Assembly (NCBI GenBank): GCA_049602155.1
Contig: JBMYRH010000025.1
Coordinates: 1-64,000 of the forward strand
Length of the DNA stretch: 64,000 nucleotides
Reading direction: 5' to 3'
Source of the DNA: JBMYRH01 sp049602155
GTDB lineage: Bacteria; Myxococcota_A; UBA9042; PHBI01; JBMYRH01
This document shows, in pieces, positions 16,045 through 24,782 of the stretch; the stretch's first letter is position 1, and each line of letters starts with the position of its first letter. A program made the translations under genes and the position numbers. The notes under the pieces are model-generated. The model had not been told where the DNA came from and did not search any database. It saw only the letters and a list, made by a program, of their open reading frames with translations.

Positions 16045-18867
16045 CTAAGGCGCCTGGCGGTCCTTGATCACGCGATACAGCCCAATTGGCAGCGTCTCGC
16101 GAGCGGGATAAACCGGGATGGTGAAGTCGGTTCGATTGGGCAGGTCGAGGCTCTCCAGTGGCTCCAACTCAAAGCGCTCACGAAAGCGCTTGCAGCTCTC
16201 AATCTCGCCGTCTTCCGGGATCACCTGATCGTCGGGTGCTCGGAAGCTCATGAAGCAGCGTGTCCCCAAGAGGGCGAGGGTGCGCCCCTGACATTGCCCC
16301 CAATGCTCAGGTAGCCGCTCGAGGGCGAGGACCTGGTGGTTCGGGAAGAGGTACTCCGGGAAGTGGCGCTGTGTCGCCCCCGGCTCTGGAGCATCCGAGA
16401 AGCGCACGGTCGCTAGGCATCCGGGCTCCTGAGGCATTGCGTCCTCCGCAGCGCGGATTAAGGCCTCCTCCGCGTCAGCATTGGAGGCGCCGAGCACGGT
16501 AGGGGCGGTCCACATGGCGTGTCCGGCCACGAGGACCCCGAGCGCGATGTTGACCCAGCGCCCGCGCTGACCACGCTCTTCAAGGCTCAGCATACCGAGG
16601 CCGATGGCAGGGATGAGCATGAGCCACGTGGGGATATGGACCCGAGGGATGCTGACGAGGGGCAGATCGACCGAGGTCACGGACCACCACGCCAAGGTCG
16701 CGATGACGAGGCTGCCGGACCAGAGGCGGTCGCCACGTCGCCACACGAGCCCTGCGACGATCCAAACGATGACCACAGGGGAGACCCACGGTCCGTCGAG
16801 GAGGAAGTTGTTGCCGGTCAACACGTCCGTGATGCGGCTCGATGTGGCCTTGCTCAGCTCGTGGATGCCGGCGCTCTGCTGCTGGGTGGCGACCTCGACG
16901 AGCAGCCACTGCACATGAGGCCACAGCGCGAATGCCGCGCCAGTCGCAGCGCTGAAGACCGCGAAGACCGTGCGTCGCCTGTCCTTGGGGGCCACGCTCC
17001 AACACATCAGCCCGCTGATGACGAGGCCGAGCGGCAGCAAGGCGACTCCCACCTCGGGGCGACAGACGGCGGCGCCCATCCACATCGCGAAGGCGAGCGG
17101 CATGGCCACCGGGGGGAGCGTCCGCTTCCAGGCGCAGACCGCGGCGGCGAGGCCACCGATGAGGAGCCAATTGGTCCCCGTCATGATCCCCTCGCTGAGG
17201 TGGTCCCGCCACTGCACAGGGAGGCAGATGTAGAGGGCCAGCGCCCAGACCGCACGCTTTCCCATGAGCGTGAAGAGCATGGCGGCCATGGGGAGGAGCG
17301 TCGCCAACCCGAAGAGTCGGTTAGCTATCTGTACGCTGGTGTGGTCGATCCCGAGGAGACTAAAGGCCCAACCGTAGAGCCACGCGGAGCCCGCACCGTA
17401 GCGCGAAATCTCAGTCATCCATGCCAACCGAGCGGTCAGATCGTACCCGGTGTACTCCATCACGAGGTAGCCCGGGGCGAAGAGGTGGACGAGGAGCCAT
17501 ATGGCGCCGAGACCGGCACATTGGCGCTGCAACGCCTTGTCGTCGCTGAGGTGCCGCCAGACGACCCAGACGAACGCGCGCTGTAGCCAGAGCAAGACGA
17601 AGACCCCGAGCAGTATGAGCCCTAGCGCGATGGTCGCCTCGATTCTGTCCAATGAGCCAGTAGTCGGCAGTCGCCGCACCTCGAGGGGAGGATCCACGAC
17701 CCACCTGTTGCCGAGGAAGCCGTTCACCTCCGCCTCTGCGACGGCGAGGCGAAGGGCCTGGTGCGCGCTCTGCGCCTCCGGGGACCGCGTGTTGCCTTGG
17801 GCGCGCACCACATGAGGTAGGCCACTGGCGGACTCAGGGTTCGCCTCAATGTGGAAGGAGACGTCGCTACCGGCACAGGTGGCGTAGAGGGTGAGGCCGT
17901 CCTCGACCCAGAGCGCAGGGTCCGCGTTGCACAGCCCTGCGATCGGCGCTTCGAGGACCGCCGGCACGGTGGGGGGAGGCCGCAGTCGGTCCGGGGGGCG
18001 CCCTTGGGCTAAGAGCAGGCCGGTGAAGGAGAGGCAGATGGCGGCCGCGATGGCGAGGCGAAGGCGATTGTCCTCGCGCCCTCCTGTGAGGAAGTACGTG
18101 CCTGTAAGCCAAAAGATGAGGCCCAACGTGAACCACGTGATGGGCCAGAGCGGCGCGGTGCCTCCGCGTGAACGCAAGGCCTGCCAAGCGATCGATGCTT
18201 GCTCCGAGGGGGGCGCGATTCGGGTCGCGACGTCCGCGAGTGAGAGCGCGAGTCGTCGGTAGCCCTCGTTCTCCGCGCGGATCGCGGCTTGCACCCAGCG
18301 TTCGGCTTGCCCTCGAGGCCCCGTGGCGAGGTTGTCCTCATCGAAGCTCGGATCAAGCGCGGGCAGAGGCGGGACGGGCATCCTGCGGTCTCGTAAGCTC
18401 TGCGCATCCCGCCTCGCGCGGGCCATCGCCGCGGTCTTCTCGGGGTCGGCCTTTCGGAGTGAGTCTGACTCCGTCAGCACATCGGCGGGGCCGTCTAGTG
18501 CGATCCACGGTAGGGTCACATCGACCGCGTTGAGTGCCTTAATGGCCTCCTCTCTCCGCTCTGCACTCCAGCTCGCAGGTGGCGCGATGAAGCCGTGTTT
18601 GCTCTCGAGGGTCGCGCCCTCCGCCTGGTTGAACTCCTTTGTGAGGAGGAGCACCTCTGGCGCTCCCCGCTCCGGCCAGACGTGGAAAGTGACGCGACCG
18701 GCCTCGACACGGACTGGGCCGGGGTCGCCCTCTAGGAATTCGGCTTGCAGCGACGAAGAGAGCGCGCGCAATGCGGGCTCAGCCTCGGGGCCCAGGACCC
18801 AGGCGCCGTGCGCTGCGGCTGTGCTTACCAAGGTGAGCACGAGCGCGATGAAGAGTCGTCGTATCAA
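16045..18867 (-). CDS. Large polytopic membrane protein, possible GT-C-type glycosyltransferase
   Basis: The product has 940 residues. A signal peptide ending AHG-AW starts the protein. The next ~120 residues (AWVLGPEAEPALRAL onward) resemble the start of the adjacent gene's product. Two membrane segments (WPITWFTLGLIFWLTGTYFL and LAIAAAICLSFTGLLLA), a periplasmic stretch with two Cys, and then about eight or more further membrane helices follow. A soluble C-terminal domain (~800-940) ends the protein. The many-helix core with loops such as EYTGYDLTARL and LSEGIMTGTNW recalls GT-C lipid-linked sugar transferases, but I see no diagnostic DxD, so this is only a suggestion. The start overlaps the upstream stop by four bases. 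Confidence 0.8.
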   Translation of the reverse strand: MIRRLFIALVLTLVSTAAAHGAWVLGPEAEPALRALSSSLQAEFLEGDPGPVRVEAGRVTFHVWPERGAPEVLLLTKEFNQAEGATLESKHGFIAPPASWSAERREEAIKALNAVDVTLPWIALDGPADVLTESDSLRKADPEKTAAMARARRDAQSLRDRRMPVPPLPALDPSFDEDNLATGPRGQAERWVQAAIRAENEGYRRLALSLADVATRIAPPSEQASIAWQALRSRGGTAPLWPITWFTLGLIFWLTGTYFLTGGREDNRLRLAIAAAICLSFTGLLLAQGRPPDRLRPPPTVPAVLEAPIAGLCNADPALWVEDGLTLYATCAGSDVSFHIEANPESASGLPHVVRAQGNTRSPEAQSAHQALRLAVAEAEVNGFLGNRWVVDPPLEVRRLPTTGSLDRIEATIALGLILLGVFVLLWLQRAFVWVVWRHLSDDKALQRQCAGLGAIWLLVHLFAPGYLVMEYTGYDLTARLAWMTEISRYGAGSAWLYGWAFSLLGIDHTSVQIANRLFGLATLLPMAAMLFTLMGKRAVWALALYICLPVQWRDHLSEGIMTGTNWLLIGGLAAAVCAWKRTLPPVAMPLAFAMWMGAAVCRPEVGVALLPLGLVISGLMCWSVAPKDRRRTVFAVFSAATGAAFALWPHVQWLLVEVATQQQSAGIHELSKATSSRITDVLTGNNFLLDGPWVSPVVIVWIVAGLVWRRGDRLWSGSLVIATLAWWSVTSVDLPLVSIPRVHIPTWLMLIPAIGLGMLSLEERGQRGRWVNIALGVLVAGHAMWTAPTVLGASNADAEEALIRAAEDAMPQEPGCLATVRFSDAPEPGATQRHFPEYLFPNHQVLALERLPEHWGQCQGRTLALLGTRCFMSFRAPDDQVIPEDGEIESCKRFRERFELEPLESLDLPNRTDFTIPVYPARETLPIGLYRVIKDRQAP

Positions 18868-20579
18868 CGTGTTGTTCCCCCACGAGCGACGCGGATAGCC
18901 CCCGCTACTGCCAAGAGGAGTGCCACGCCAGCGAGAATTCTAGACCACCATGGTGTGTCATCGTCGACATCGTCGCGTGGCTTTGAGTCCTGTGTCGCGG
19001 CCTTGCTCTTGCGCAGCCGAGGGTGCTCCCACAGTGACTCGCAGACCGCAGGGTTTGCGACTAAGCAGCCATCCAGGTCCTTAATCATCTGGCCAACCCG
19101 TGCGTTCTTCTCAGGGTTTGACATGTGACTGCCCCGGGACATGGACTCGTAACGCGCGAGGTCGTCGCGCGCTTGCTTGCGTCGGGTGTCGCGCAGGATC
19201 TCCGCGCGGCAGTAGAAGACATCGGGATCCGGGTCGTGACGAAGGGCCGCCTTGTCGAGGCGCTCAAGGGCAGGCTGAACTTTGCCGATGTTGAAGTCGT
19301 TCATCGCCAGGTAGATGTGCAGTCGGCCTTGATGGCCGAGGACAGGCTCTAGCGGAGCGAGCAGCGCGGTCGATTCATCAAACCGGTTCGCGTAGTGGTA
19401 GATGATGCCGAGGAGGAAGGTCGAGATGATGTCATCAGGGGCCGCGGCGTGCTGTGCTTCAAGCCGCTCGGTATGGGCGGCGCGCACGTCTGCATCGCGG
19501 AGCATGGCGCTGAGGAGGACACGCACGACGCTCTCGTCGGTCGGGGTGCGCCTCGCCACGAACTCCAAGAGTTCGGCCGCCTTCACGTAAGACTCGACCG
19601 CCACGTGGGCCGACGCGATGGTCGAGAGCAAGCCATCCGTCGCCTGGCTGAGTTCGAATTTGTCCATCGCTGCTGTCGCGAGGGTCAGCCCAGCTTTGAA
19701 GTCTCGCGCCTCGAGACGACGATGCAGGGCAGACTCCCACGCTGCTTGGCACTCTGGTGCGCGTGTCAGGACCAGTTCGGCGACCTCGCGGGCTTCTTTC
19801 GGCCGCTTGAGCGCGACCAAGGCTGCGGCCAACTCCGTGAAGCGGCATGCGTCTGCAGCCGACAGGCTGGAGATAAGTGCCTTGGCATCAATAGGGGTGC
19901 CTTGGATGGCCTTCGCGGCTGCGTCGTGGACGGTGGCGCCGCTCCCCAGACCGCTGAGGGCGACCGTCGCCGCCTTGGGGGCGTCGAGCTGTGTCCAGAG
20001 GACAGCCACCCGCACCGCGACATGGGGTGGGAGGGTCGCCGGGAGCTTGCCGAGCTCTGCTCGGGCGTCATCATGATCCCCGGCTGCGCTGAGGTACTGG
20101 GCTTGTCGCAGTGTCGCGGTCATCTCGGCGAGCGCAGAGGGGGCGATGCCGGGCTCCTCGTCCGCAATCTCGCGCCACGGGACCGGGCCCGGGGCGCGCT
20201 TGAGCGTGCGCTTCAACGTCGCGAGGGCCTTGGCATCAATGGGGCCTGGGGCCTCAGTGAGCGCCACACCCGCTGCGGTGTAGGCGCCCTCGGGGGCCGT
20301 GGAGGGGTGCACGAGCGTGACTGCCATGATGATCGTCTCGCCGCGACGCGCCTCTACGCGGATCGTGGAGCCGTCCAAGGTGGCTGAGCGCAGCAGGCCA
20401 GCGCGATCGGGGGTCGCTTGCACATCGACCGCGCGGCTGACCGCAGAGGCAGCCTCGGGCGGCAAGATCCACGCGCCGTGAGCGACAGACCCCAAGAGGA
20501 TGAGCGAGGAGAGAGTGGTCAACGTCGTGAGGATGGGCTTCACGCTCTGCACTGTACTCCATCTCAGTCCCCGATCCAC
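18864..20579 (-). CDS. Secreted/anchored helical-repeat protein with C-terminal membrane anchor
   Basis: The product has 571 residues from the ATG at 20579; GTG 20552 or 20543 would give a tidier signal peptide (VKPILTTLTTLSSLILLGSV, cleaved near AHG-AW). The first ~120 mature residues (AWILPPEAASAV onward) form a beta-rich module like the one in the next gene. Residues ~150-510 are helical and TPR-like (ALVALKRPKEAREVAELVL, LLGIIYHYANRFDESTALL). An acidic DDVDDDTP spacer precedes a single membrane helix (ILAGVALLLAVAGAI) and a short basic tail, placing the body outside the cytoplasm. It overlaps the 940-residue gene by four bases, which suggests tight stoichiometry. Confidence 0.8.
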   Translation of the reverse strand: MDRGLRWSTVQSVKPILTTLTTLSSLILLGSVAHGAWILPPEAASAVSRAVDVQATPDRAGLLRSATLDGSTIRVEARRGETIIMAVTLVHPSTAPEGAYTAAGVALTEAPGPIDAKALATLKRTLKRAPGPVPWREIADEEPGIAPSALAEMTATLRQAQYLSAAGDHDDARAELGKLPATLPPHVAVRVAVLWTQLDAPKAATVALSGLGSGATVHDAAAKAIQGTPIDAKALISSLSAADACRFTELAAALVALKRPKEAREVAELVLTRAPECQAAWESALHRRLEARDFKAGLTLATAAMDKFELSQATDGLLSTIASAHVAVESYVKAAELLEFVARRTPTDESVVRVLLSAMLRDADVRAAHTERLEAQHAAAPDDIISTFLLGIIYHYANRFDESTALLAPLEPVLGHQGRLHIYLAMNDFNIGKVQPALERLDKAALRHDPDPDVFYCRAEILRDTRRKQARDDLARYESMSRGSHMSNPEKNARVGQMIKDLDGCLVANPAVCESLWEHPRLRKSKAATQDSKPRDDVDDDTPWWSRILAGVALLLAVAGAIRVARGGTTR

Positions 20580-20609
20580 CTGTTGGATGCATGCGCGGCG
20601 ATTAGAGCC

Positions 20610-21797
20610 CTATGGAAGCGTGTCTAGACGGCCCTCTACGACGAAGTGGGGCGTCTCCCCCGTGTGATCCACACACCGGATCGCGTCACCAAGTTGGTAC
20701 CGGTAAAGGCCGCCCCCTGTCGTCAGGAGGGGGCTGTAGAGCGCATCTTGGCGGACCTCATGGACCAGGCGCGGTCGCGCTGCAGGCGCCTGGAGATCGA
20801 TGAACTCAAGGAAGTGGGACGAGACGGCGGCGACTGCCCCCTTGCGCGCCCCAATGGGGACCGTGACGACCCCTTCGGTGGCCAGAAGGCCCTTAGGCTG
20901 AATCGCAGCGGAGGGCATCAGGGCTTTCAGTCGAACGGCAGCCGCCTCGGAGGGCGCATCGGCCCAGCAAGACACGAGCGCAAGTGCCGGCCATAACGTG
21001 CAGAGGTCCACGCCCCCAGACGCCACGATAGCGCCACGCAGGTTCGTCGCGCGTGCTGGTGACAGCTCAGCGAGGAGCGCCTCGAGGTGCTCTTCGATCA
21101 GGCTCACCAGGTCGAGCAAAGTGTCCGGGCTCCAGACCGAGAAGAGCCCGAGGTCCTCTGCTTCAAGCAGGCCGAGGGCGAATTCGAAGGGGCTCGCCGG
21201 CTCAGCAGTCGGCGCCTCTGCCGTGATCCCAGCCGTGACGCGGGCATTGGCCCAGCCCTCCAGTGGGCCGAAGTAGGCGCTGTCGTCTTTGGCGCCAATA
21301 GGCAAGCCCCCGGCGGTATGGGCTGGCATGGCGGGCGCGCTAGCAGCCGACCAATAGCTGCGGGTCCCGAGGAGGCCGGGCCATTGACGGTAGATCTCGA
21401 AGAGCCACGGCCCCGTGGCCGCCATCAGCTCGTCCAGGAGCTCTTGTGTATAGGGGATTAGCTTCGGTGCCCCTGTCGTCCCAGCGGTCGGCTCTAGGGT
21501 GAGCACGGCGTCCCGGGTCAAGACGCCGTCTTCGCCATCAGAGATACGTCTGATCCAAGGGGCTAAGGAATCAGCGTTTGATACCGGGACCTCGGCCTGC
21601 CACTGGGCAGGGGTCGCGACGCGCTTGAAACCATGCGCCGTGCCGTAGGCGGTCTTCGTGTTCCTGGCTAAGATCCCATGGAGCTTGCGAGCCTGCGCGG
21701 CCTGTGGGTCGCGGACAGCAGTAATGAACCGGTTCGTCGGGCGCCGTAAGGAGGCTAGCCAGGCGGCATGCACACCGCGGGCGAAGAGGTTGGCCAT
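20610..21797 (-). CDS. GH3-family adenylating enzyme lacking its C-terminal domain
   Basis: The product has 395 residues from the ATG at 21797, preceded by GGGGGAGA. The three adenylation motifs of GH3-type acyl-acid amido synthetases are visible: the P-loop-like LEPTAGTTGAPKLIPYT, the acidic motif LLATEGVVTVP, and GLYRYQLGD. The protein then stops within a few residues, at VVEGRLDTLP. GH3 proteins usually continue for about 130-150 residues with a mobile C-terminal domain that completes the active site. The next gene begins 30 bases on, so no remnant is left. Either it is a truncated but retained adenylation domain or it is decaying. Intact motifs and tight operon packing favour function. 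The substrate is unknown. Confidence 0.82.
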   Translation of the reverse strand: MANLFARGVHAAWLASLRRPTNRFITAVRDPQAAQARKLHGILARNTKTAYGTAHGFKRVATPAQWQAEVPVSNADSLAPWIRRISDGEDGVLTRDAVLTLEPTAGTTGAPKLIPYTQELLDELMAATGPWLFEIYRQWPGLLGTRSYWSAASAPAMPAHTAGGLPIGAKDDSAYFGPLEGWANARVTAGITAEAPTAEPASPFEFALGLLEAEDLGLFSVWSPDTLLDLVSLIEEHLEALLAELSPARATNLRGAIVASGGVDLCTLWPALALVSCWADAPSEAAAVRLKALMPSAAIQPKGLLATEGVVTVPIGARKGAVAAVSSHFLEFIDLQAPAARPRLVHEVRQDALYSPLLTTGGGLYRYQLGDAIRCVDHTGETPHFVVEGRLDTLP

Positions 21798-21817
21798 CGT
21801 GAGTCTCCCCCTGAGCG

Positions 21818-22120
21818 TCAGCGTCCCATGGGAGCCCGCAACATGCGGTCCGTCCAATTACCCACTAGGGCGCGTGAACCACGGAGCCAGTTCTCCTGAG
21901 CGGCCCACTCTGAGTGGAAGGTGACGCGCAGCACGCCCGCGATGAGGTCCACTTCGGCGCTCTCAATCGCGTCCCAGGGGACGAGGAAGTCACCCGACTC
22001 GGGCATCAAGAGTTCAAGGCCGTCGGTGGTGCGATACCGCATCACTGCGAGGACGTCGCCATCGGTCCCTTCGCCAGATAGGGGGACGCCGTCTAAGTCG
22101 ATTCGAGGGCGCGCTTTCAT
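21818..22120 (-). CDS. Small conserved-looking hypothetical protein, first gene of the operon
   Basis: The product has 100 residues with a good ribosome site (GGAGAGG) before the ATG at 22120. The pattern VLAVMRYRTTDGLELLMPE then FLVPWDAIESAEVDL then GVLRVTFHSEW suggests a small beta domain of PH-like or SH3-like type. The C-terminal part is helical and Trp-rich. No signal or membrane segment is present. It lies 20 bases before the GH3-like gene. I do not recognise a family. Confidence 0.7.
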   Translation of the reverse strand: MKARPRIDLDGVPLSGEGTDGDVLAVMRYRTTDGLELLMPESGDFLVPWDAIESAEVDLIAGVLRVTFHSEWAAQENWLRGSRALVGNWTDRMLRAPMGR

Positions 22121-22177
22121 GGGCCTCTCCAGTCCTGAGTGACCCTCCCATCAACGCCGAAGTGACTCGGAAGTCAA

Positions 22178-22205
22178 CCCCTGGCGGGCTGGAGGGGCGT
22201 TTTTA
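22178..22205 (+). terminator. Orphan terminator-like hairpin
   Basis: CCCCT (22178-22182) and AGGGG (22193-22197) form a five-base-pair stem with a ten-base loop, followed by CGTTTTTA. It has the shape of a weak intrinsic terminator on the plus strand, but no plus-strand gene ends nearby. If it is real it may act as an attenuator in the leader of the lipoprotein gene at 22369. Confidence 0.25.
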
Positions 22206-22222
22206 TGTGTATGAAATCAGGA

Positions 22223-22244
22223 TCTTAACTTCTCTTTTTTAAGA
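22223..22244. repeat. AT-rich inverted repeat in the divergent intergenic region
   Basis: TCTTAA (22223-22228) and TTAAGA (22239-22244) are perfect inverted arms around a pyrimidine-rich ten-base spacer. The stretch is much more AT-rich than its surroundings. It lies between the minus-strand operon (start 22120) and the plus-strand lipoprotein (start 22369), so it could be a regulator-binding site or part of a promoter. Nothing else is recognisable in this 248-base interval. Confidence 0.3.
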
Positions 22245-22368
22245 ATCACTCAAGGGTTTGATTGGGGGAGACGAACTCAATGGTGCGCCACCGAGGTGCA
22301 GCCGCCAAATGGCCGCTCAGCCCCGGCCGCCCCTACCCGACACGCCCCTCGACTTTATGGAGTTCACC

Positions 22369-22950
22369 ATGTTTATCCGCACGTCATTCGCCAACGTTGT
22401 TCCTGCCATCATCACCGTCTCCGCCTTGGCCATCGTCGCAATGGGCTGCGATGGTGCTTCCGTCTCGACCTCCACCAGCACGACGCAGCCCCTCACGGCG
22501 GAGCTCAACACGAACGCGTCAGCGCAGTCATTTGAGCTCACTGTGAGCGTCTCGGAGCCCTCCAATGCAGGCGTAGCGGAGTTCGAGCATCGCGAGCATT
22601 ACGATGGGACGCCTGACGTGGAAGCTGGTCTTGAGTTCAGCCCGAACTACCTCGGTGTCACCGAGGTCACGGACGTCCGCCAGGCCTTCGCCGCGACCGT
22701 GGACGCCATGACCAACAATCAATACGTCGCCGAGAAAGAGGTCCATGATGCGGTCACTCAGCCGTTCTTCACGAGCCTGCCGCTCACGAAGTGCGAGGGC
22801 GTCTTCCCCTGCGAATTGACCATCCGGATAGACATCGAGCGCTTCGACTTTTCGGTCTCGGCGCCCCTCCTCATCCACGGCCACGCTTGGGTCGACAGCG
22901 ACTACTACGATGTGGAGATCCTCGACGTCGCCTCCTTCCCCACGTTTTAA
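22369..22950 (+). CDS. Hypothetical lipoprotein
   Basis: The product has 193 residues from the ATG at 22369, preceded by GGAG at good spacing. The signal peptide (MFIRTSFANVVPAIITVSAL) ends in the lipobox AMGC. A Thr/Ser-rich spacer leads to a domain of ~150 residues with alternating beta strands and two Cys (LTKCEGVFPCEL) likely to form a disulfide. No family is recognised. It lies 103 bases before the arylsulfotransferase-like lipoprotein and may be co-transcribed with it. Confidence 0.75.
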   Translation: MFIRTSFANVVPAIITVSALAIVAMGCDGASVSTSTSTTQPLTAELNTNASAQSFELTVSVSEPSNAGVAEFEHREHYDGTPDVEAGLEFSPNYLGVTEVTDVRQAFAATVDAMTNNQYVAEKEVHDAVTQPFFTSLPLTKCEGVFPCELTIRIDIERFDFSVSAPLLIHGHAWVDSDYYDVEILDVASFPTF

Positions 22951-23053
22951 GCCCGCGTCGCTCGACGACCTGCAACCCGGCGGCACCTGTGTCGTTGGGT
23001 TTTTGTGTTCCGTTTGCTTGCGGCGAAGGTGCGCTTGGTGGCAAGGGTGCTGT

Positions 23054-24673
23054 GTGTGTACTGCCCGTCGTGTTCTCGCTCTCACCGCGTTCACCTTTGT
23101 ATGGATGGGGTGCAGTAGCGCGCCCAGTCCACAGGGCGAAGCCAGTGCGCTACCCGCGGACGTGGTGCTCCGCGCTCTGGACACCGACACGGGGTCCGCG
23201 AACCCGGATGACGTCACGGAGGCCGCTGAGCCCGACGTGGGAGGCGCATCGTGGGATGTGGAGGTCCCTGTGCGGGCGGACAGCGCGGATACTGCTGCCA
23301 GCCCGCCCACCCTCGAGGTGTGGCTAGAGCCCAACGTGACCAACCCGCTCGCGGTGTGGGTGCACGTGAGCCTTGGAGCCCCGGCTGTGGTCCGAGTCAC
23401 GGCGTGGCGCGGTGAGGCTGTGGACTGGCAGGTGGACACCGCCGAAGCCAGCGACACGCATCGCGTGGCGGTGCTCGGGCTTCGCCCTGGAGCGAGCTAT
23501 GACGTCGTGGTGGACACCATGACCGAGGCTCCGGCTTCTTTGGCCTTGTCACACGAAGCGGGGACGCTGGCATCGACCCTCCCGCCGATCACGACCTCGG
23601 TGATTCAGCCAGAGAGCGTGGCCCCTGGGGTGACGGCGTTCGGTCTGCAAGGTCGTGAGGAGCCGATCGATCCGACATGGCCGCTCTATCTCGCGGTGAA
23701 CCAAGCAGGGATCCCGGTCTGGAGTTATCAGGACGATGCGGTGGATCATGAGGGCGTGGCGCGGGACATCCGCCCGACAGCCGACGGGAACTTCGCGCTC
23801 CTTCTTCGCAGTGGGGTGAGGATCATCACCCCGGCTGGAGAGACGGTGCATGAGTGGCTGGAAGGTGCTGCGCTTGGAGACGGATATCACCACGACGCCT
23901 TGGTGCTCCCGAGCGGCAATTTGCTGGCCTTGGGGCGAGAGGTACAGAGCTTAAACATCCCGTCGCTCGATGGTGTGTTCGACATCCGGGGGGACACCGT
24001 TCGGGAGCTCGACCCATCCGGGGTCGAGCTTTGGAGCTGGAGCGCGTTCGGGCATCTGGATCCGAACGTCTTGCCAGGCCCCTTGGCGCAGAGCCTCAAC
24101 CAGCAGGGGAACTACATCGACTGGACGCATGGCAACGGCTTGGCGCTGGATGAAGAGTCGGACAGTGTCTGGGTGTCGCTGAGGCACCAGAATCAAGTGG
24201 TTCAAATCGACAGGGCGACCGGGGCGGTGCTCGGCCGCTTCGGTCCCGGTGGAGACTACGCCCTGACTGAGGGGAGCTGGTTTTACTCACAGCACTCCCC
24301 GGAGCTCGACAGCGCCGGCGGCATGCTGCTCTACGATAACGGCAACGAGCGCGCTGACGGCGTGGGGGGCGAGATCCTCCCTAAACCTCAGCGTTACAGT
24401 CGGGCGGTGCACTACAGCTTGGCCCCGGATAGCCTCACTGCGGAGGAGACCTGGTCCTATCAAGTGCCTGAGTTCACTGCCTTCCTAGGTGGCGTAGCGC
24501 GGTTAGCCAATGGCAACGTTTTGGTCTGCGCGGGTGGCCTTCGGGGGGCGTCAAGCAGTGGCTTGGCGCGAATTCACGAGGTCACGGGTGAGGCCTCGGC
24601 GACATTGGTGTGGTCCTTGGAGGTCGAGGGCCTTGTATACCGGGCGCGCCGGCTGACTGGGCTCTCTCAGTAG
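23054..24673 (+). CDS. Arylsulfotransferase (ASST)-like lipoprotein
   Basis: The product has 539 residues. The GTG at 23054 follows AAGGG at six bases and gives a clean lipoprotein signal (ARRVLALTAFTFVWMGC). An Asp/Ala-rich spacer and a beta-sandwich-like region (~90-190) precede a propeller resembling bacterial arylsulfotransferases. Its family-typical strands are GYHHDALVLPSGNLLAL, DWTHGNGLALDEESDSVWVS, VVQIDRATGAVLGRFG, FYSQHSPELDSAGGMLLYDN and FLGGVARLANGNVLVC. ASST enzymes move sulfate between phenolic compounds in the periplasm through His residues, and candidate His are kept in YHHD, DWTHG and SQHSP. Enzymatic activity is inferred from the family only. Confidence 0.85.
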   Translation: MCTARRVLALTAFTFVWMGCSSAPSPQGEASALPADVVLRALDTDTGSANPDDVTEAAEPDVGGASWDVEVPVRADSADTAASPPTLEVWLEPNVTNPLAVWVHVSLGAPAVVRVTAWRGEAVDWQVDTAEASDTHRVAVLGLRPGASYDVVVDTMTEAPASLALSHEAGTLASTLPPITTSVIQPESVAPGVTAFGLQGREEPIDPTWPLYLAVNQAGIPVWSYQDDAVDHEGVARDIRPTADGNFALLLRSGVRIITPAGETVHEWLEGAALGDGYHHDALVLPSGNLLALGREVQSLNIPSLDGVFDIRGDTVRELDPSGVELWSWSAFGHLDPNVLPGPLAQSLNQQGNYIDWTHGNGLALDEESDSVWVSLRHQNQVVQIDRATGAVLGRFGPGGDYALTEGSWFYSQHSPELDSAGGMLLYDNGNERADGVGGEILPKPQRYSRAVHYSLAPDSLTAEETWSYQVPEFTAFLGGVARLANGNVLVCAGGLRGASSSGLARIHEVTGEASATLVWSLEVEGLVYRARRLTGLSQ

Positions 24674-24782
24674 CGTGTGGACCTCACGGGCATGCTGGGG
24701 TCCCCACGGGTGGGCTGAGCCGTAGGCACGTGACGCGATGTTTGCCATCATCGCGCTGTCCGGGAGTAGGAGGCATCCAGAG

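Noticed and set aside
19395..20387. 330-residue plus-strand frame
   Set aside because: Antisense to the helical-repeat membrane protein, which has a signal peptide, repeats and operon context.
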